A stretch of DNA of 64,000 nt, from the NCBI RefSeq assembly GCF_003946045.1, contig NZ_RHNW01000002.1:186001-250000 (forward strand). Reading direction: 5' to 3'. Of the stretch, positions 17,092 through 25,434 are shown piece after piece. Source of the stretch: Levilactobacillus mulengensis (lineage in GTDB: Bacteria; Bacillota; Bacilli; Lactobacillales; Lactobacillaceae). Each line of letters starts with the position of its first letter. Within the stretch, counting starts at the first letter, position 1. The translations under genes were made by a program, and so were the position numbers. Under the pieces are notes generated by a model. The model had not been told where the DNA came from, made no database searches, and saw only the letters and a list, made by a program, of their open reading frames with translations.

Positions 17092-18816
17092 ATGAAAATG
17101 CGAACACGCACCTGGACCCGCAAAGCAGCCGCGATGATTTCTCTCGCAGCCGTCACTTTACCCCTGATGACCACGGTCGCCCAAGCCAAAACGGTAACGG
17201 ACAACCTGGCCCCACAAGCTGCGCCTTACGGCTACTTCGTGGACACGTACCAAGCCAACGTCAGCAAGAACACGACCCAGCAAAACAACCCGGTCGTGGG
17301 TGAAATGGCTGAATTCTCTACATATTGGGCAGACGGCAAGAAGTTAAATGAAGGCCTGCTGGCTCAAAACGTGGCCAAGGCTGCCGATATCACCCAGCAC
17401 AGAAACGATGCCGAGGCCGAACGGTCCTACCTCACCGACCGGCGGGACCTGCGCTACAATCTGATTTCCGGCTTAGGGCCTTACGCCACCGCCTTCGTCA
17501 AGAACGCCGACGCTCAAACCGATTTCACCTCGATGCCGAGCGAACCACTTCCCGCTAACGCCCCTTACAGTAAGGTCAACTGGGCCTCTACGACCTCAAC
17601 GCTGGGGCCCCTGGTCCAACTCGTGAACACCACGGCCCGCTCACCATTCTCTGGGACCGGGGTCGTCAAGCACGTGGTGAAGTACGTCCGGCCTTACCGC
17701 CAGAGTGATCAAGTGAAAGTCGTGCCTGCCCTGTCTAAGGTCATGGCTGCTGCCAAGGCTGACGACTACGACTTCCCTAGCGGTCACACAACTGCCGCAT
17801 TTGAAAGTGGGTTGACACTGGCCTACGCCGTGCCTGAACGGTTCCAAGAACTGCTGACCCGTTCCTCCGAAGTTGGTTACGACCGGGTTCTGGCTGGCCG
17901 GCACTCCCCACTCGCCGTTATGGGTGGCCGGATGGTCGGGACGGCCATGACCGCCGCAACCTTGAACGATAGCAACAACCGCGACCTCATGAAGCAAGCT
18001 TACCAAGTAGCGCACTCTGATGCCCTGCTCGGTAGCAAGGACACGACCGCCACAGATACCTTCAGCGATTACCAAACGAACCGTGACGCCTACCGTTTCC
18101 GGATGACTTACGGCTTCAACCAAACCGGTGACACGACCCAAGCGATGCGTGTGCCGAAGGGTGCCGAAGTTCTGCTGGCCACTCGCCTGCCTTACTTAAG
18201 CGATACCCAACGCCGCGACGTGCTCTACACGACTGGGATGCCTTCTGGATACCCCGTGATGGACGACGCTGAGGGATGGGGCCGCTTAGACCTCTTCTCC
18301 GCCGCCAATGGTTATGGCGCCTTGAACGACAACGTCACCGTCAATATGGATGCCAAGCAAGGCGGTTTCAACGCCAAGGACAACTGGCGTAACGATATTG
18401 CCGGTCAGGGTCAATTGACCAAGCAAGGATCCGGTCGCCTGATTCTGAGCGGTCACAACAGCTTCAACGGCACGACCTTGAAGGCCGGCACGTTGGAACT
18501 CGCAAATGCCACCGCAGCCGGTACGGGTAACGTCAAACTGGCCGGTGGTGTGCTGCAACTCAGCACGGCCAAAGTCACTGTTAAAGGCAACTACCAACAA
18601 AAGGCTGGTCAACTGAAACTGGCCCGCAACGCCCACGTCACCATCAAGAAGACCGCCAAATTGGGTGGCACTTTGAAGCTGACCAAGGGTAGCCTCAAGA
18701 GCGGTACCAAGCTCCTGACTTTCCACAAACGGACGGGTAAGTTCACCCACGTTTCCGGCTTGCCTAAGGGCTGGCACATCAGCTACACCAAGCACGCCGT
18801 TAAACTCGTTAAGTAG
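17092..18816 (+). CDS. Secreted PAP2-family acid phosphatase with autotransporter-type beta-strand repeat
   Basis: A 574-residue exported protein. The signal peptide ends at VAQA-KT. The PAP2/class A acid phosphatase motif is complete: K..RP in KHVVKYVRP (~193-201), PSGH in DFPSGHTT (~228-231) and R..H in GYDRVLAGRHSPL (~262-274). Residues ~440-475 form an autotransporter-associated beta-strand repeat (GQGQLTKQGSGRLILSG; GTTLKAGTLEL), unusual in a Gram-positive, followed by a basic, Lys-rich tail (GTLKLTKGSLKSGTKLL) that may bind the wall electrostatically. AAGGCGG lies 7 nt before the ATG at 17092. It is expected to hydrolyse phosphomonoesters outside the membrane. Confidence 0.85.
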   Translation: MKMRTRTWTRKAAAMISLAAVTLPLMTTVAQAKTVTDNLAPQAAPYGYFVDTYQANVSKNTTQQNNPVVGEMAEFSTYWADGKKLNEGLLAQNVAKAADITQHRNDAEAERSYLTDRRDLRYNLISGLGPYATAFVKNADAQTDFTSMPSEPLPANAPYSKVNWASTTSTLGPLVQLVNTTARSPFSGTGVVKHVVKYVRPYRQSDQVKVVPALSKVMAAAKADDYDFPSGHTTAAFESGLTLAYAVPERFQELLTRSSEVGYDRVLAGRHSPLAVMGGRMVGTAMTAATLNDSNNRDLMKQAYQVAHSDALLGSKDTTATDTFSDYQTNRDAYRFRMTYGFNQTGDTTQAMRVPKGAEVLLATRLPYLSDTQRRDVLYTTGMPSGYPVMDDAEGWGRLDLFSAANGYGALNDNVTVNMDAKQGGFNAKDNWRNDIAGQGQLTKQGSGRLILSGHNSFNGTTLKAGTLELANATAAGTGNVKLAGGVLQLSTAKVTVKGNYQQKAGQLKLARNAHVTIKKTAKLGGTLKLTKGSLKSGTKLLTFHKRTGKFTHVSGLPKGWHISYTKHAVKLVK

Positions 18817-18833
18817 TTTTATCCAAGCATGAC

Positions 18834-18880
18834 AAAGGGACCGCAATGACTGGTATCGGCCAGTTGTTGCGGTCCCTTTT
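18834..18880. terminator. Bidirectional terminator
   Basis: Stem AAAGGGACCGCAA (18834-18846) with TTGCGGTCCCTTT (18867-18879) and inner ACTGG/CCAGT. Confidence 0.9.
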
Positions 18881-18885
18881 GTTGT

Positions 18886-20655
18886 CTATTCTTTAAATTG
18901 AATCCGAACGTAATCCCGGTAAATCGGTAAGCTAGCCATCAGTTCCTGGTGCGTCCCGTTACCACTAATGTGACCGTCCTCCACGAAGTAGATGTTATCC
19001 GCGTCCACAATGGTACTCAACCGGTGGGCAATGATCAGTGTGGTCCGGCCCTTCATCAGTTCCGTCAATGCCTGTTGGACCATGGCTTCGGACTCGGAGT
19101 CCAAGCTCGCCGTGGCCTCATCCAACAATAAGATCTTCGGGTCTCGCAGGAAGGCGCGGGCAATCGCCAGCCGTTGGCGTTGACCACCACTCACCTTGAC
19201 GCCCCGTTCACCCACCTGAGTGTCCAGATTGTCTGCCATGTTGTGGACAAAACCATCCGCGGAAGCCAACTGTAAGACGTGCCAGAGTTCGTCGTCGCTA
19301 TAGCTCTGGTCCGCCCCATAGGTCAGGTTATGCCGGATGGTCCCCGCCATGATGGCCGAGTCCTGACTGACATACCCAATTTGAGACCGCCAATCGCTCA
19401 GGTTAAACGCCTCAACATCCTCGCCGCCAATGGTGACCCGCCCCTGTTGTGGGTGGTAGTAGCGTTCAATCATCCCAAAGATGGTCGACTTCCCGCCACC
19501 GGACGGCCCCGCGAAGGCCACGACCGTGTTGGGTTTCGCTTCAAAATTCACGTCCCGCAAAACCGGTTGACCGTCATCTTCGTAGGCAAAGTCCACGTGT
19601 TCCATAGCCAAGGTCTGGTCAGTCACGGACTGAGTTGGCCCACTGGTCAGGCGTTCTTCCGGTTCTGCCAGCAAGTCCCGAACCCGTTCGGTCGAGCCAT
19701 TGGCCTTGGACAGGTCCGTAAAGAACCGGGCCAAGGTACCGGCTGGGCCGATGATTTGAAAGAGGTACATCAGGAAGGAAAACATGGTCCCCATCGTCAT
19801 GGTGCCGGCCGATACCCGCGCAGCCGCGTAGGCCAGGACCCCGACAAAGACCGCCAGCATGGCCGCCGTCATGGCGGGACCCGCGATGGAATCGTAAATG
19901 GCCTCCTTCAGTCCAATGCGGTACAGGTCATTGATCTGGGTCGCCCCATTTTGCGTTTCGTACCCCTCAGCATTGGACGACTTCACCAGCCGAATCTCAC
20001 TCAGTGTTTCGTCCGTGGCACCGCTAAACGTGGCCATAGCGTCCTGCCGTTGATGGCCGATTTTCCCAGACTGCCGCATGATGGGGAACATCACCAGCAT
20101 GACGACGGGCACGGCGACGAACATGATGGTCGTCATCCGCCAATCCATCAGGGCCATAATTACTAGTGCCCCCACTAGTTGGAGTAAAGAAGTGACCATC
20201 TGGGGAAACGAATTGGCCAGCAGATTTTTGATCTGCATGGTATCGTTGACCAGCCGCGAGGTCATCTCCCCGGTCTTCACGTTGTCAAAGTAGCTGACCC
20301 GTAACCGAACTAACTTTTGCCATAAGGTCTCACGTAACCGGGCCACGACATTTTCACCAAAGAACCCCAGGAGCGCGCCGGAAATGGCACTCACAACCGC
20401 ACTCACAATAAATAACACGATCACCATTATCAGCATGGGCTTGTTCAGTGCATGACCCAGTCCGTTGATTAAAGATTGTGCCAGTTTGGGCACCGCTAAC
20501 TGTGCGCCCGTGGCCAACAAGCCTAGGAACAGGCCGACCCATAACTGCCAATACTTCGGCTTCGTTTGCCGAATCAAGTGTAAAAATCCTTTGATATCAA
20601 ACTTGCCAGTCGGCCGTTTGCGGGCGGTCGCCGGTGCTGCCATTCTGTGTTCCAT
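18886..20655 (-). CDS. ABC-type multidrug/lipid exporter (half transporter)
   Basis: A 589-residue fusion of a six-helix exporter membrane domain (~residues 30-330) and an ATPase domain. Walker A GPSGGGKST, Q-loop YVSQDSAIMAGTIRHN, signature VSGGQRQRLAIARAF, Walker B ILLLDEATASLD and the H-loop IIAHRLSTI are all intact. It resembles the homodimeric LmrA/BmrA/MsbA group. It follows a MarR repressor gene by 42 nt; GGAGG lies 10 nt before ATG 20655. The operon arrangement points to substrate-induced drug or toxic-compound efflux. Confidence 0.92.
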   Translation of the reverse strand: MEHRMAAPATARKRPTGKFDIKGFLHLIRQTKPKYWQLWVGLFLGLLATGAQLAVPKLAQSLINGLGHALNKPMLIMVIVLFIVSAVVSAISGALLGFFGENVVARLRETLWQKLVRLRVSYFDNVKTGEMTSRLVNDTMQIKNLLANSFPQMVTSLLQLVGALVIMALMDWRMTTIMFVAVPVVMLVMFPIMRQSGKIGHQRQDAMATFSGATDETLSEIRLVKSSNAEGYETQNGATQINDLYRIGLKEAIYDSIAGPAMTAAMLAVFVGVLAYAAARVSAGTMTMGTMFSFLMYLFQIIGPAGTLARFFTDLSKANGSTERVRDLLAEPEERLTSGPTQSVTDQTLAMEHVDFAYEDDGQPVLRDVNFEAKPNTVVAFAGPSGGGKSTIFGMIERYYHPQQGRVTIGGEDVEAFNLSDWRSQIGYVSQDSAIMAGTIRHNLTYGADQSYSDDELWHVLQLASADGFVHNMADNLDTQVGERGVKVSGGQRQRLAIARAFLRDPKILLLDEATASLDSESEAMVQQALTELMKGRTTLIIAHRLSTIVDADNIYFVEDGHISGNGTHQELMASLPIYRDYVRIQFKE

Positions 20656-20697
20656 CTCTCTTATGCCTCCAGCACTCTATTAATTAGCGACGATTGC

Positions 20698-21228
20698 TTA
20701 CCAGCGGGGCCGCTGTCCCATGGGTCCCATACCGCGGTGGGGCCAGTTGTGATGATTAGGCATGAACTCATCCAGTTTCAAATCGCCCACGTGGTGCGTC
20801 ACCTTCGTCAGTAGGTCACGCAGTTGCGTTTGTTCTTCATCGGATAAACTGCCAAATAACTTTTCGGACCAATCGTCGACGCGTTCATCATATTGGTCAA
20901 ACATCTGGCGCCCCTGGTCGGTCAATTTAACAATGACGGCCCGCTTGTCGTTTTCACTCGGCACCCGTTCCGCCAGTCCGGCATCCGCTAACTTACTGAT
21001 GCCAGCACTGACGGAACTGGGTCGGATATCTAGCATTTCGGCAATATCCGCATTGGTCAGTCCATTCTTGGCCTGATACAACAGGTGGAGTAGGCGCATT
21101 TGACCGCCCCGGCCACCAGGTCCCCCGTGACCGCCCATCCCCGGCTGATGCCCCACGGACATGATGAAAGCTCGGTTCTGTAATAACTTGCCAAACGTTT
21201 GCATTAACTCACGACTTTTTTCACTCAT
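20698..21228 (-). CDS. MarR-family repressor with Gly/His-rich insert and His/Met tail
   Basis: A 176-residue MarR-type winged-helix protein (LTNADIAEMLDIRPSSVSAGISKLADAGLAERVPSENDKRA). Two unusual segments are present: a Gly/His-rich stretch near residues 26-43 (GHQPGMGGHGGPGGRGG) and a C-terminal His/Met/Trp/Arg tail (~156-176, MPNHHNWPHRGMGPMG). Both could bind metals. It heads the operon with the ABC exporter and its promoter -35 is buried in a perfect inverted repeat, so autorepression is very likely. Confidence 0.88.
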   Translation of the reverse strand: MSEKSRELMQTFGKLLQNRAFIMSVGHQPGMGGHGGPGGRGGQMRLLHLLYQAKNGLTNADIAEMLDIRPSSVSAGISKLADAGLAERVPSENDKRAVIVKLTDQGRQMFDQYDERVDDWSEKLFGSLSDEEQTQLRDLLTKVTHHVGDLKLDEFMPNHHNWPHRGMGPMGQRPRW

Positions 21229-21259
21229 CGAAAATGCCTCCTCGTTCTTGATGGAAATT

Positions 21260-21302
21260 ATATTATCACGATAGTTAGCTTTTGTAAACTAAAGCTAACT
21301 AT
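21260..21302 (-). promoter_or_regulatory. marR-ABC promoter and operator
   Basis: On the minus strand TTTACA (21288-21283), a 17-nt spacer and TAATAT (21265-21260) form the promoter. A perfect 12-bp inverted repeat, ATAGTTAGCTTT at 21271-21282 and its complement at 21291-21302, flanks the -35 hexamer, the classic position of a MarR operator. Confidence 0.8.
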
Positions 21303-21335
21303 TTTTGAACTATTTATTTTTCCGGGGCAACACAA

Positions 21336-21361
21336 AAGGCCGTCCACGTACGGGCGACCTT
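21336..21361 (-). terminator. Probable terminator after the VOC gene
   Basis: AAGGCCG pairs with CGACCTT (one G-T pair) with TTTT on the minus strand, 26 nt after the stop codon. Confidence 0.55.
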
Positions 21362-21386
21362 GAAATTTACGATTACATTTGCATGC

Positions 21387-21740
21387 CTAAGCCTTGCCCA
21401 CGGCAAAATACGTGCCCTCGGGATCTGGAAATCCAAAAGCCAGTTGACCGTTGTCATCTACAATCGGCGTGGCGCCCGCCAACTGCTCATGTAACGTCTC
21501 AAAGTTCTCACTGAAGAACATGAGTGACGGGACGTTGTCGAGCACCTCTGGCGAATGGGCTTGAATAAACGCCCGTGAGAAGAACGAGAGCTCGGTCCCC
21601 GCGTTCATCTGGAGGACAACGTTCTGTGAACCATCGGCCAACTCATTTGTGGCGACTAATGGCAGGTCAAAGGTCTCCTGCCAAAATTGAACGACTCGGT
21701 CAACATCTTTTACGTACAGCATAATTCGGGTTTTATTCAT
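21387..21740 (-). CDS. VOC (glyoxalase/bleomycin-resistance-fold) protein
   Basis: A 117-residue protein with the paired beta-alpha-beta-beta-beta pattern of the vicinal-oxygen-chelate fold: MLYVKDVDRVVQFWQETFDLPLV at the N-terminus and AFGFPDPEGTYFAVG at the C-terminus. The usual metal ligands of glyoxalase I are not obvious, so a binding (drug-sequestering) rather than enzymatic role is possible. AAGGA lies 9 nt before the ATG. It is monocistronic. Confidence 0.82.
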   Translation of the reverse strand: MNKTRIMLYVKDVDRVVQFWQETFDLPLVATNELADGSQNVVLQMNAGTELSFFSRAFIQAHSPEVLDNVPSLMFFSENFETLHEQLAGATPIVDDNGQLAFGFPDPEGTYFAVGKA

Positions 21741-21858
21741 CAGCCCACGTCCTTCATTTTTGATTATTCTCAGTCTACCCTAGCGCCGAATCAAAAACAA
21801 TTTAGACAACTTGCCAAATAACCCTAGCTATTCCACCACAAAACAGTTATGATGGGTT

Positions 21859-21953
21859 ATGCAGGTTTGCGCCTGCCTAGTTGCTCTGTACATTCCAGAT
21901 GTAACCTATGGATCAACTAGTTGCCCTCATCTCGGATTGATGAGGGCTTTTTT
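21859..21953 (+). ncRNA. Candidate structured small RNA
   Basis: About 95 nt between two genes fold as three modules: hairpin GCAGG/CCTGC (21861-21876), stem CTAGTTG/CAACTAG (21877-21883 with 21914-21920) enclosing TACAT/ATGTA (21889-21903), and a terminator GCCCTCAT/ATGAGGGC (21923-21947) followed by seven T. A -10-like TATGAT lies at 21848-21853; no convincing -35 is seen. A 22-codon ORF from the ATG at 21851 lacks a ribosome binding site. I do not recognise a known family. Confidence 0.45.
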
Positions 21954-22014
21954 GTACGCTCATTTAAAAACGCCAGCGAGGTCATCCCTCACTGGCGTCA
22001 TTTAGTCGTTAAGC

Positions 22015-22462
22015 TTAGCGATTCCACGGTGCACTGTTAAAAATCCAGAACACGCCATACCGATCAATCACGGTGCCCATCTTATTGCCCCAGAACTGCG
22101 TCTTGTACGGCACCTTCACGGTCACTTGCCGCGAGGCCACGACCCGTTGATACAGCTTGAGCAAGGCCGCTTCGGCTGTCGGGTCCTGACTATTGATATC
22201 CAGCATGACCGACACCTGATTGGAGGCCTGTGGCTGGTCGCCCGAAGCATCCGAGAAGCAGAAATTCAGGTCCATGATCTTGAACCCGCCGTAAATCGTG
22301 ATGTCGGCCAAGTTCGTGTCCGGCGGGAGGTTCAACGCCTGGGCCTGTTGTTGATCCGGACTCAGCCGGTAAACCTCGGTCGCCCCCAAAAACATCTTGG
22401 TAGTAGGCAACGGCCTCTTTCGCGTTGGCAAAGGAAAAATATGGTGTGGTTCTGGCATCCAT
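22015..22462 (-). pseudogene. Frameshifted PhnB-like VOC protein gene
   Basis: The start codon at 22462 (AAGGAG 9 nt upstream) opens the frame MDARTTPYFSFANAKEAVAYYQDVFG, typical of PhnB-like VOC proteins. The rest of the protein (ATEVYRLSPDQQ ... YGVFWIFNSAPWNR) continues in another frame. The shift falls in a run of five C/G at 22383-22387: removing one base restores a continuous ~148-residue protein. It is either a recent inactivating insertion, a slipping homopolymer, or a sequencing error. The C-terminal motif DRYGVFWIF is intact, so the gene may have been lost only recently. Confidence 0.75.
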
Positions 22463-22594
22463 CGTGAACATCTCCTTAATCGTCTTAACTTCATTAAACG
22501 AGTTGCCCGCCAAACTGTCAAGCAACATTAAGTATTGACAGCTAACCCCATTTCGGCCAAACTAAACAGTGACTTAACAAAGGAGGCACTCCCG

Positions 22595-23311
22595 TTGGCT
22601 TGGCTCATCGTTTTATTCGCGGGCTTTTGTGGTGGCTTGGTCCAAGGCCTGACTGGCTTTGGCGCCGTCATCATCATGATGATTTTTCTACCAAATATTC
22701 TGCCCATCGACCAAAGTGCCGGGGTGGCCGGCCTAATGATGCTCGGCAGCGTCATCACCCTGGTCTATCGCAACCGCCATGAGATTCGACTACCCCGCAT
22801 CATTATCCCCTTCCTGGTTTACGCCAGCGTGGCGACCTGGTCGGTACATCTCGGCCACGTCCTCGACGTCCACCTCTTGCGGATATTGCTGGGTGGCCTG
22901 TTAGTCGCCCTTTCCATCTACTTTACCTTCAGCAAGCGGCAGAGTGACAGCCAGTATCCCTGGTTCATCGCCGGCATGTTCATGATCATCTCGGGTTTTT
23001 TCAACGGCCTGTTTGGGATTGGCGGCCCGCTGATGGCCCTCTATTTTCTCTCCAAGGCCCATTCGATGTCCCAGTACCTGGCGGACCTCCAGACCTTTTT
23101 CCTGATTGACACCTTCTACATCACCAGTCTGCGGGTGGCCAGTGGCATCGTGACCCTCCACCTGGTGCCCCTGATTCTGATTGGCATGGTCGGCGCCATC
23201 ACCGGGACCATGATTGCCGCTCACCTGCTGAACCGCCTGAACGTGGTGACCATGAAACGCTTGATTTACGTGTTTATTGGTCTCAGTGGGTTATATTACT
23301 TATTCATTTAA
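22595..23311 (+). CDS. TauE/SafE-family permease
   Basis: A 238-residue membrane protein with ~8 helices and the two pseudo-repeats of the TauE/SafE family: FAGFCGGLVQGLTGFGAVII near the start and SGFFNGLFGIGGPLMALYFL in the middle. The most likely start is TTG at 22595, 8 nt from GGAGG; an earlier in-frame ATG at 22535 has no such site. The family exports sulfite, sulfoacetate and related anions, but the substrate here is unknown. It is monocistronic with a strong terminator. Confidence 0.85.
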   Translation: MAWLIVLFAGFCGGLVQGLTGFGAVIIMMIFLPNILPIDQSAGVAGLMMLGSVITLVYRNRHEIRLPRIIIPFLVYASVATWSVHLGHVLDVHLLRILLGGLLVALSIYFTFSKRQSDSQYPWFIAGMFMIISGFFNGLFGIGGPLMALYFLSKAHSMSQYLADLQTFFLIDTFYITSLRVASGIVTLHLVPLILIGMVGAITGTMIAAHLLNRLNVVTMKRLIYVFIGLSGLYYLFI

Positions 23312-23315
23312 ACTA

Positions 23316-23349
23316 AAAGGAAGCAGCCAGCGCGGTTGCTTCCTTTTTT
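23316..23349. terminator. Terminator after tauE
   Basis: AAAGGAAGCAGCC / GGTTGCTTCCTTT stem with a T-run, between convergent genes. Confidence 0.88.
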
Positions 23350-23367
23350 CAAACGAAAAAGCCCGAC

Positions 23368-24756
23368 CTAGTCGGATTCGACCGGATCAAGCTTCGTAGA
23401 CTTTTTCAATTGACGGGCCAGCAACCAGCAAACGAAGACCATCCCCGTCGACAGCAGGTAACTGAACTTGATGCCGACCAGCTGGCTGTTCATCGACCAG
23501 TGAATGTGGCTGGTGCTGGTCAGACTGATGATGGCCACCAGGAGCGCCGTTCCAAACGAGGCCGCCACCTGCCGCAACGTGTTATAGACCGCGACGCCAT
23601 CAGGAATCATCTGCAACGGCAACATCGACCAGGCGTGCGTCTGAATCGGAATCAGGACTAAGACCAGGCCTAATTGCCGAATTGTTTGCCCCGCGACCAC
23701 GTAGGCCATCGAGGCGTGACTCCCCGTGGCGCTCAACATCAGTGAGCCACTCATGTCGATGGTCAGGCCAATCATGACCATCCGCCGGAAGTTATACTTA
23801 TCATAGAATCGTCCACTCAGTGGGGAAATGATGGCCGTGCAGACCGACCCGGGTAGGAGTGTCAGCCCCGAGACGAAGGCGCTTTGGTGGAACACATTTT
23901 GGACCAGCACCGGAATGATGATGGCATTGCCGTACATCGTGACCATCAGTAACATGTTGATGATCAGTGGTAAATTAAATTGGCGATAACGGAACACGTG
24001 TAAATTTAATAACGGGTAGCGCTTGGTCCACTGGCACTTGACGAACAGGCCCAGCAGGATCACGCCGGCCACCAGGGGCACGACGCCCTTCAGCGACCAG
24101 AATGCCGTCTCGCCAACGTTGGAGAAGCTATAGAGGGCTAACGTCAAGCCGAACCCAGACAACAACAGGCCCGTTCGGTCGAGCCGTTGCTTGTGGAGCT
24201 CCCCCACGTTGCGCAAGAATTTAGGCGCCAAAATAACGTCGACCAACATTAATGGCAGCGTCAGACCAAATAAGTATTGCCAGCTCAGGTGCGTCAGGAT
24301 GACCCCCGCCACGGTGGGCCCGAGGACCGGTGCTAGGTTCAGCGCCAGCCCGACGATGCCCATCGCCGCGCCCCGTTCACTGGGCTTGGTCGAGGTCATG
24401 ACGACCACGTTGACCAGCGGAATGATGATGCCGGCCCCCAACGCTTGAATCATCCGGCCAATGATCAGGATGGGATAGATTGGTGCTGTGGCCCCAATCA
24501 GGGAGCCGATGATGAAGATCAGCGACGCCGTTAAGTACAGTTGCCGCGTGGTGTAGCGTTTGATCAGGTACGCCGTGGTCGGAATCATTAGGGCATTAAT
24601 CAGTAAATACCCGTTGTTGAGCCATTGTCCCTGGGCGGTCGTAATGTGAAACGCCCGCATGATAGCGGGTAAGGCGGTGGACATCAGCGTCTGGTTCAGC
24701 ACGCTGAGTAACGCCCCCACCATGATGAGGCTAAAGGAGAAGCGGTTCTTATGCAT
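23368..24756 (-). CDS. MFS drug:H+ antiporter, DHA2 (14-helix) family
   Basis: A 462-residue EmrB/QacA-type exporter with ~14 helices; LNQTLMSTALPAIMRAF (motif of helix 1), GRMIQALGAGIIIPLVN and the antiporter motif region GPTVAGVILTHLSWQYLFG are visible. The ATG at 24756 fits the promoter described below; the upstream TTG at 24801 lies inside the operator. It is divergent from a MarR gene with which it shares an operator. The pair is a standard inducible multidrug-efflux module. Confidence 0.88.
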   Translation of the reverse strand: MHKNRFSFSLIMVGALLSVLNQTLMSTALPAIMRAFHITTAQGQWLNNGYLLINALMIPTTAYLIKRYTTRQLYLTASLIFIIGSLIGATAPIYPILIIGRMIQALGAGIIIPLVNVVVMTSTKPSERGAAMGIVGLALNLAPVLGPTVAGVILTHLSWQYLFGLTLPLMLVDVILAPKFLRNVGELHKQRLDRTGLLLSGFGLTLALYSFSNVGETAFWSLKGVVPLVAGVILLGLFVKCQWTKRYPLLNLHVFRYRQFNLPLIINMLLMVTMYGNAIIIPVLVQNVFHQSAFVSGLTLLPGSVCTAIISPLSGRFYDKYNFRRMVMIGLTIDMSGSLMLSATGSHASMAYVVAGQTIRQLGLVLVLIPIQTHAWSMLPLQMIPDGVAVYNTLRQVAASFGTALLVAIISLTSTSHIHWSMNSQLVGIKFSYLLSTGMVFVCWLLARQLKKSTKLDPVESD

Positions 24757-24785
24757 ATGTAAGTCAAACGACCTTCCGGAGAATT

Positions 24786-24841
24786 TAGTTGACAAAAGCA
24801 ACTTATCTAATCATAATGGCGATAGTTGCCTTTGTCAACTA
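24786..24841. promoter_or_regulatory. Overlapping divergent promoters with 18-bp MarR operator arms
   Basis: Two 18-bp arms (24786-24803 and 24824-24841, one mismatch) are separated by 20 nt. Rightward, TTGACA (24789-24794), 17 nt, CATAAT (24812-24817) serves marR. Leftward, TTGACA (24838-24833), 17 nt, TATGAT (24815-24810) serves the exporter. Both -35 elements lie inside the arms and the -10 elements overlap, so one repressor would shut both promoters. Confidence 0.85.
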
Positions 24842-24857
24842 CAGAAGGAGCCTTGCC

Positions 24858-25292
24858 ATGAATAATGAAGCCATTACCCAAATTCGGGCATTCGACCGTT
24901 TCTATACCCGAATCTTTCACCTCGCCGATAAGTACCACCTCAAAACAAATTTAACCCTGCTTGAAGCCCGCATCCTCTTAGAAATCGGGGAACACCACCG
25001 CGACACCGCCAGCCTCCTGATCCAGGAACTGACCGTGGACAAGGGCTATCTCAGCCGGGTCCTCAAGCGGTTGGTCGAGCAGGACTTACTCCGCCAAACC
25101 CCGGACGAAACCGACAAACGGGCCAAGCGCCTGTCGCTGACCCCCACCGGCCAGGAACAATTGGCTCTGTTGAATCAGCGAGCCGACGACCAGGTCGCCA
25201 CCCTCTTCGCTGGCCTATCCGCGGTGGAAACCCAGCAGCTGCTGGCCGCCATGCAATACGTGGAAGACCACGTCCACTTACCCCAAGACTAG
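24858..25292 (+). CDS. MarR-family repressor
   Basis: A 144-residue regulator: TLLEARILLEIGEH, SLLIQELTVDKGYLSRVLKRLVEQDLL (recognition helix) and the wing DETDKRAKRLSLTPTG. The ATG at 24858 has AGAAGGAG 7 nt upstream, directly after the operator. It is divergent from the DHA2 exporter. No Cys residues are visible, so ligand binding rather than oxidation is the expected signal. Confidence 0.9.
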   Translation: MNNEAITQIRAFDRFYTRIFHLADKYHLKTNLTLLEARILLEIGEHHRDTASLLIQELTVDKGYLSRVLKRLVEQDLLRQTPDETDKRAKRLSLTPTGQEQLALLNQRADDQVATLFAGLSAVETQQLLAAMQYVEDHVHLPQD

Positions 25293-25340
25293 TAAAAGCC
25301 CCTGAACGTTGCCGATCACTCGGTCGTTCAGGGGCTTTTA
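25293..25340 (+). terminator. Terminator after marR
   Basis: A perfect 16-bp stem (25293-25308 with 25325-25340) starting at the stop codon region. Confidence 0.9.
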
Positions 25341-25434
25341 ATCAGGATATTCCCGAAAACAGCGTGCAATTCGACAAAACACGACTATACTAAATGAATG
25401 TATAAATCATTTAAGCATTCAAGGGAGTGAGTCG

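Noticed and set aside
19279-20166. 295-codon frame on the plus strand
   Set aside because: It is wholly antisense to the ABC exporter, whose motifs are complete. It has no ribosome binding site and biased composition of a shadow frame.
21851-21920. 22-codon ORF inside the candidate RNA
   Set aside because: No ribosome binding site, and the frame crosses the predicted stems. A structured RNA explains the sequence better.
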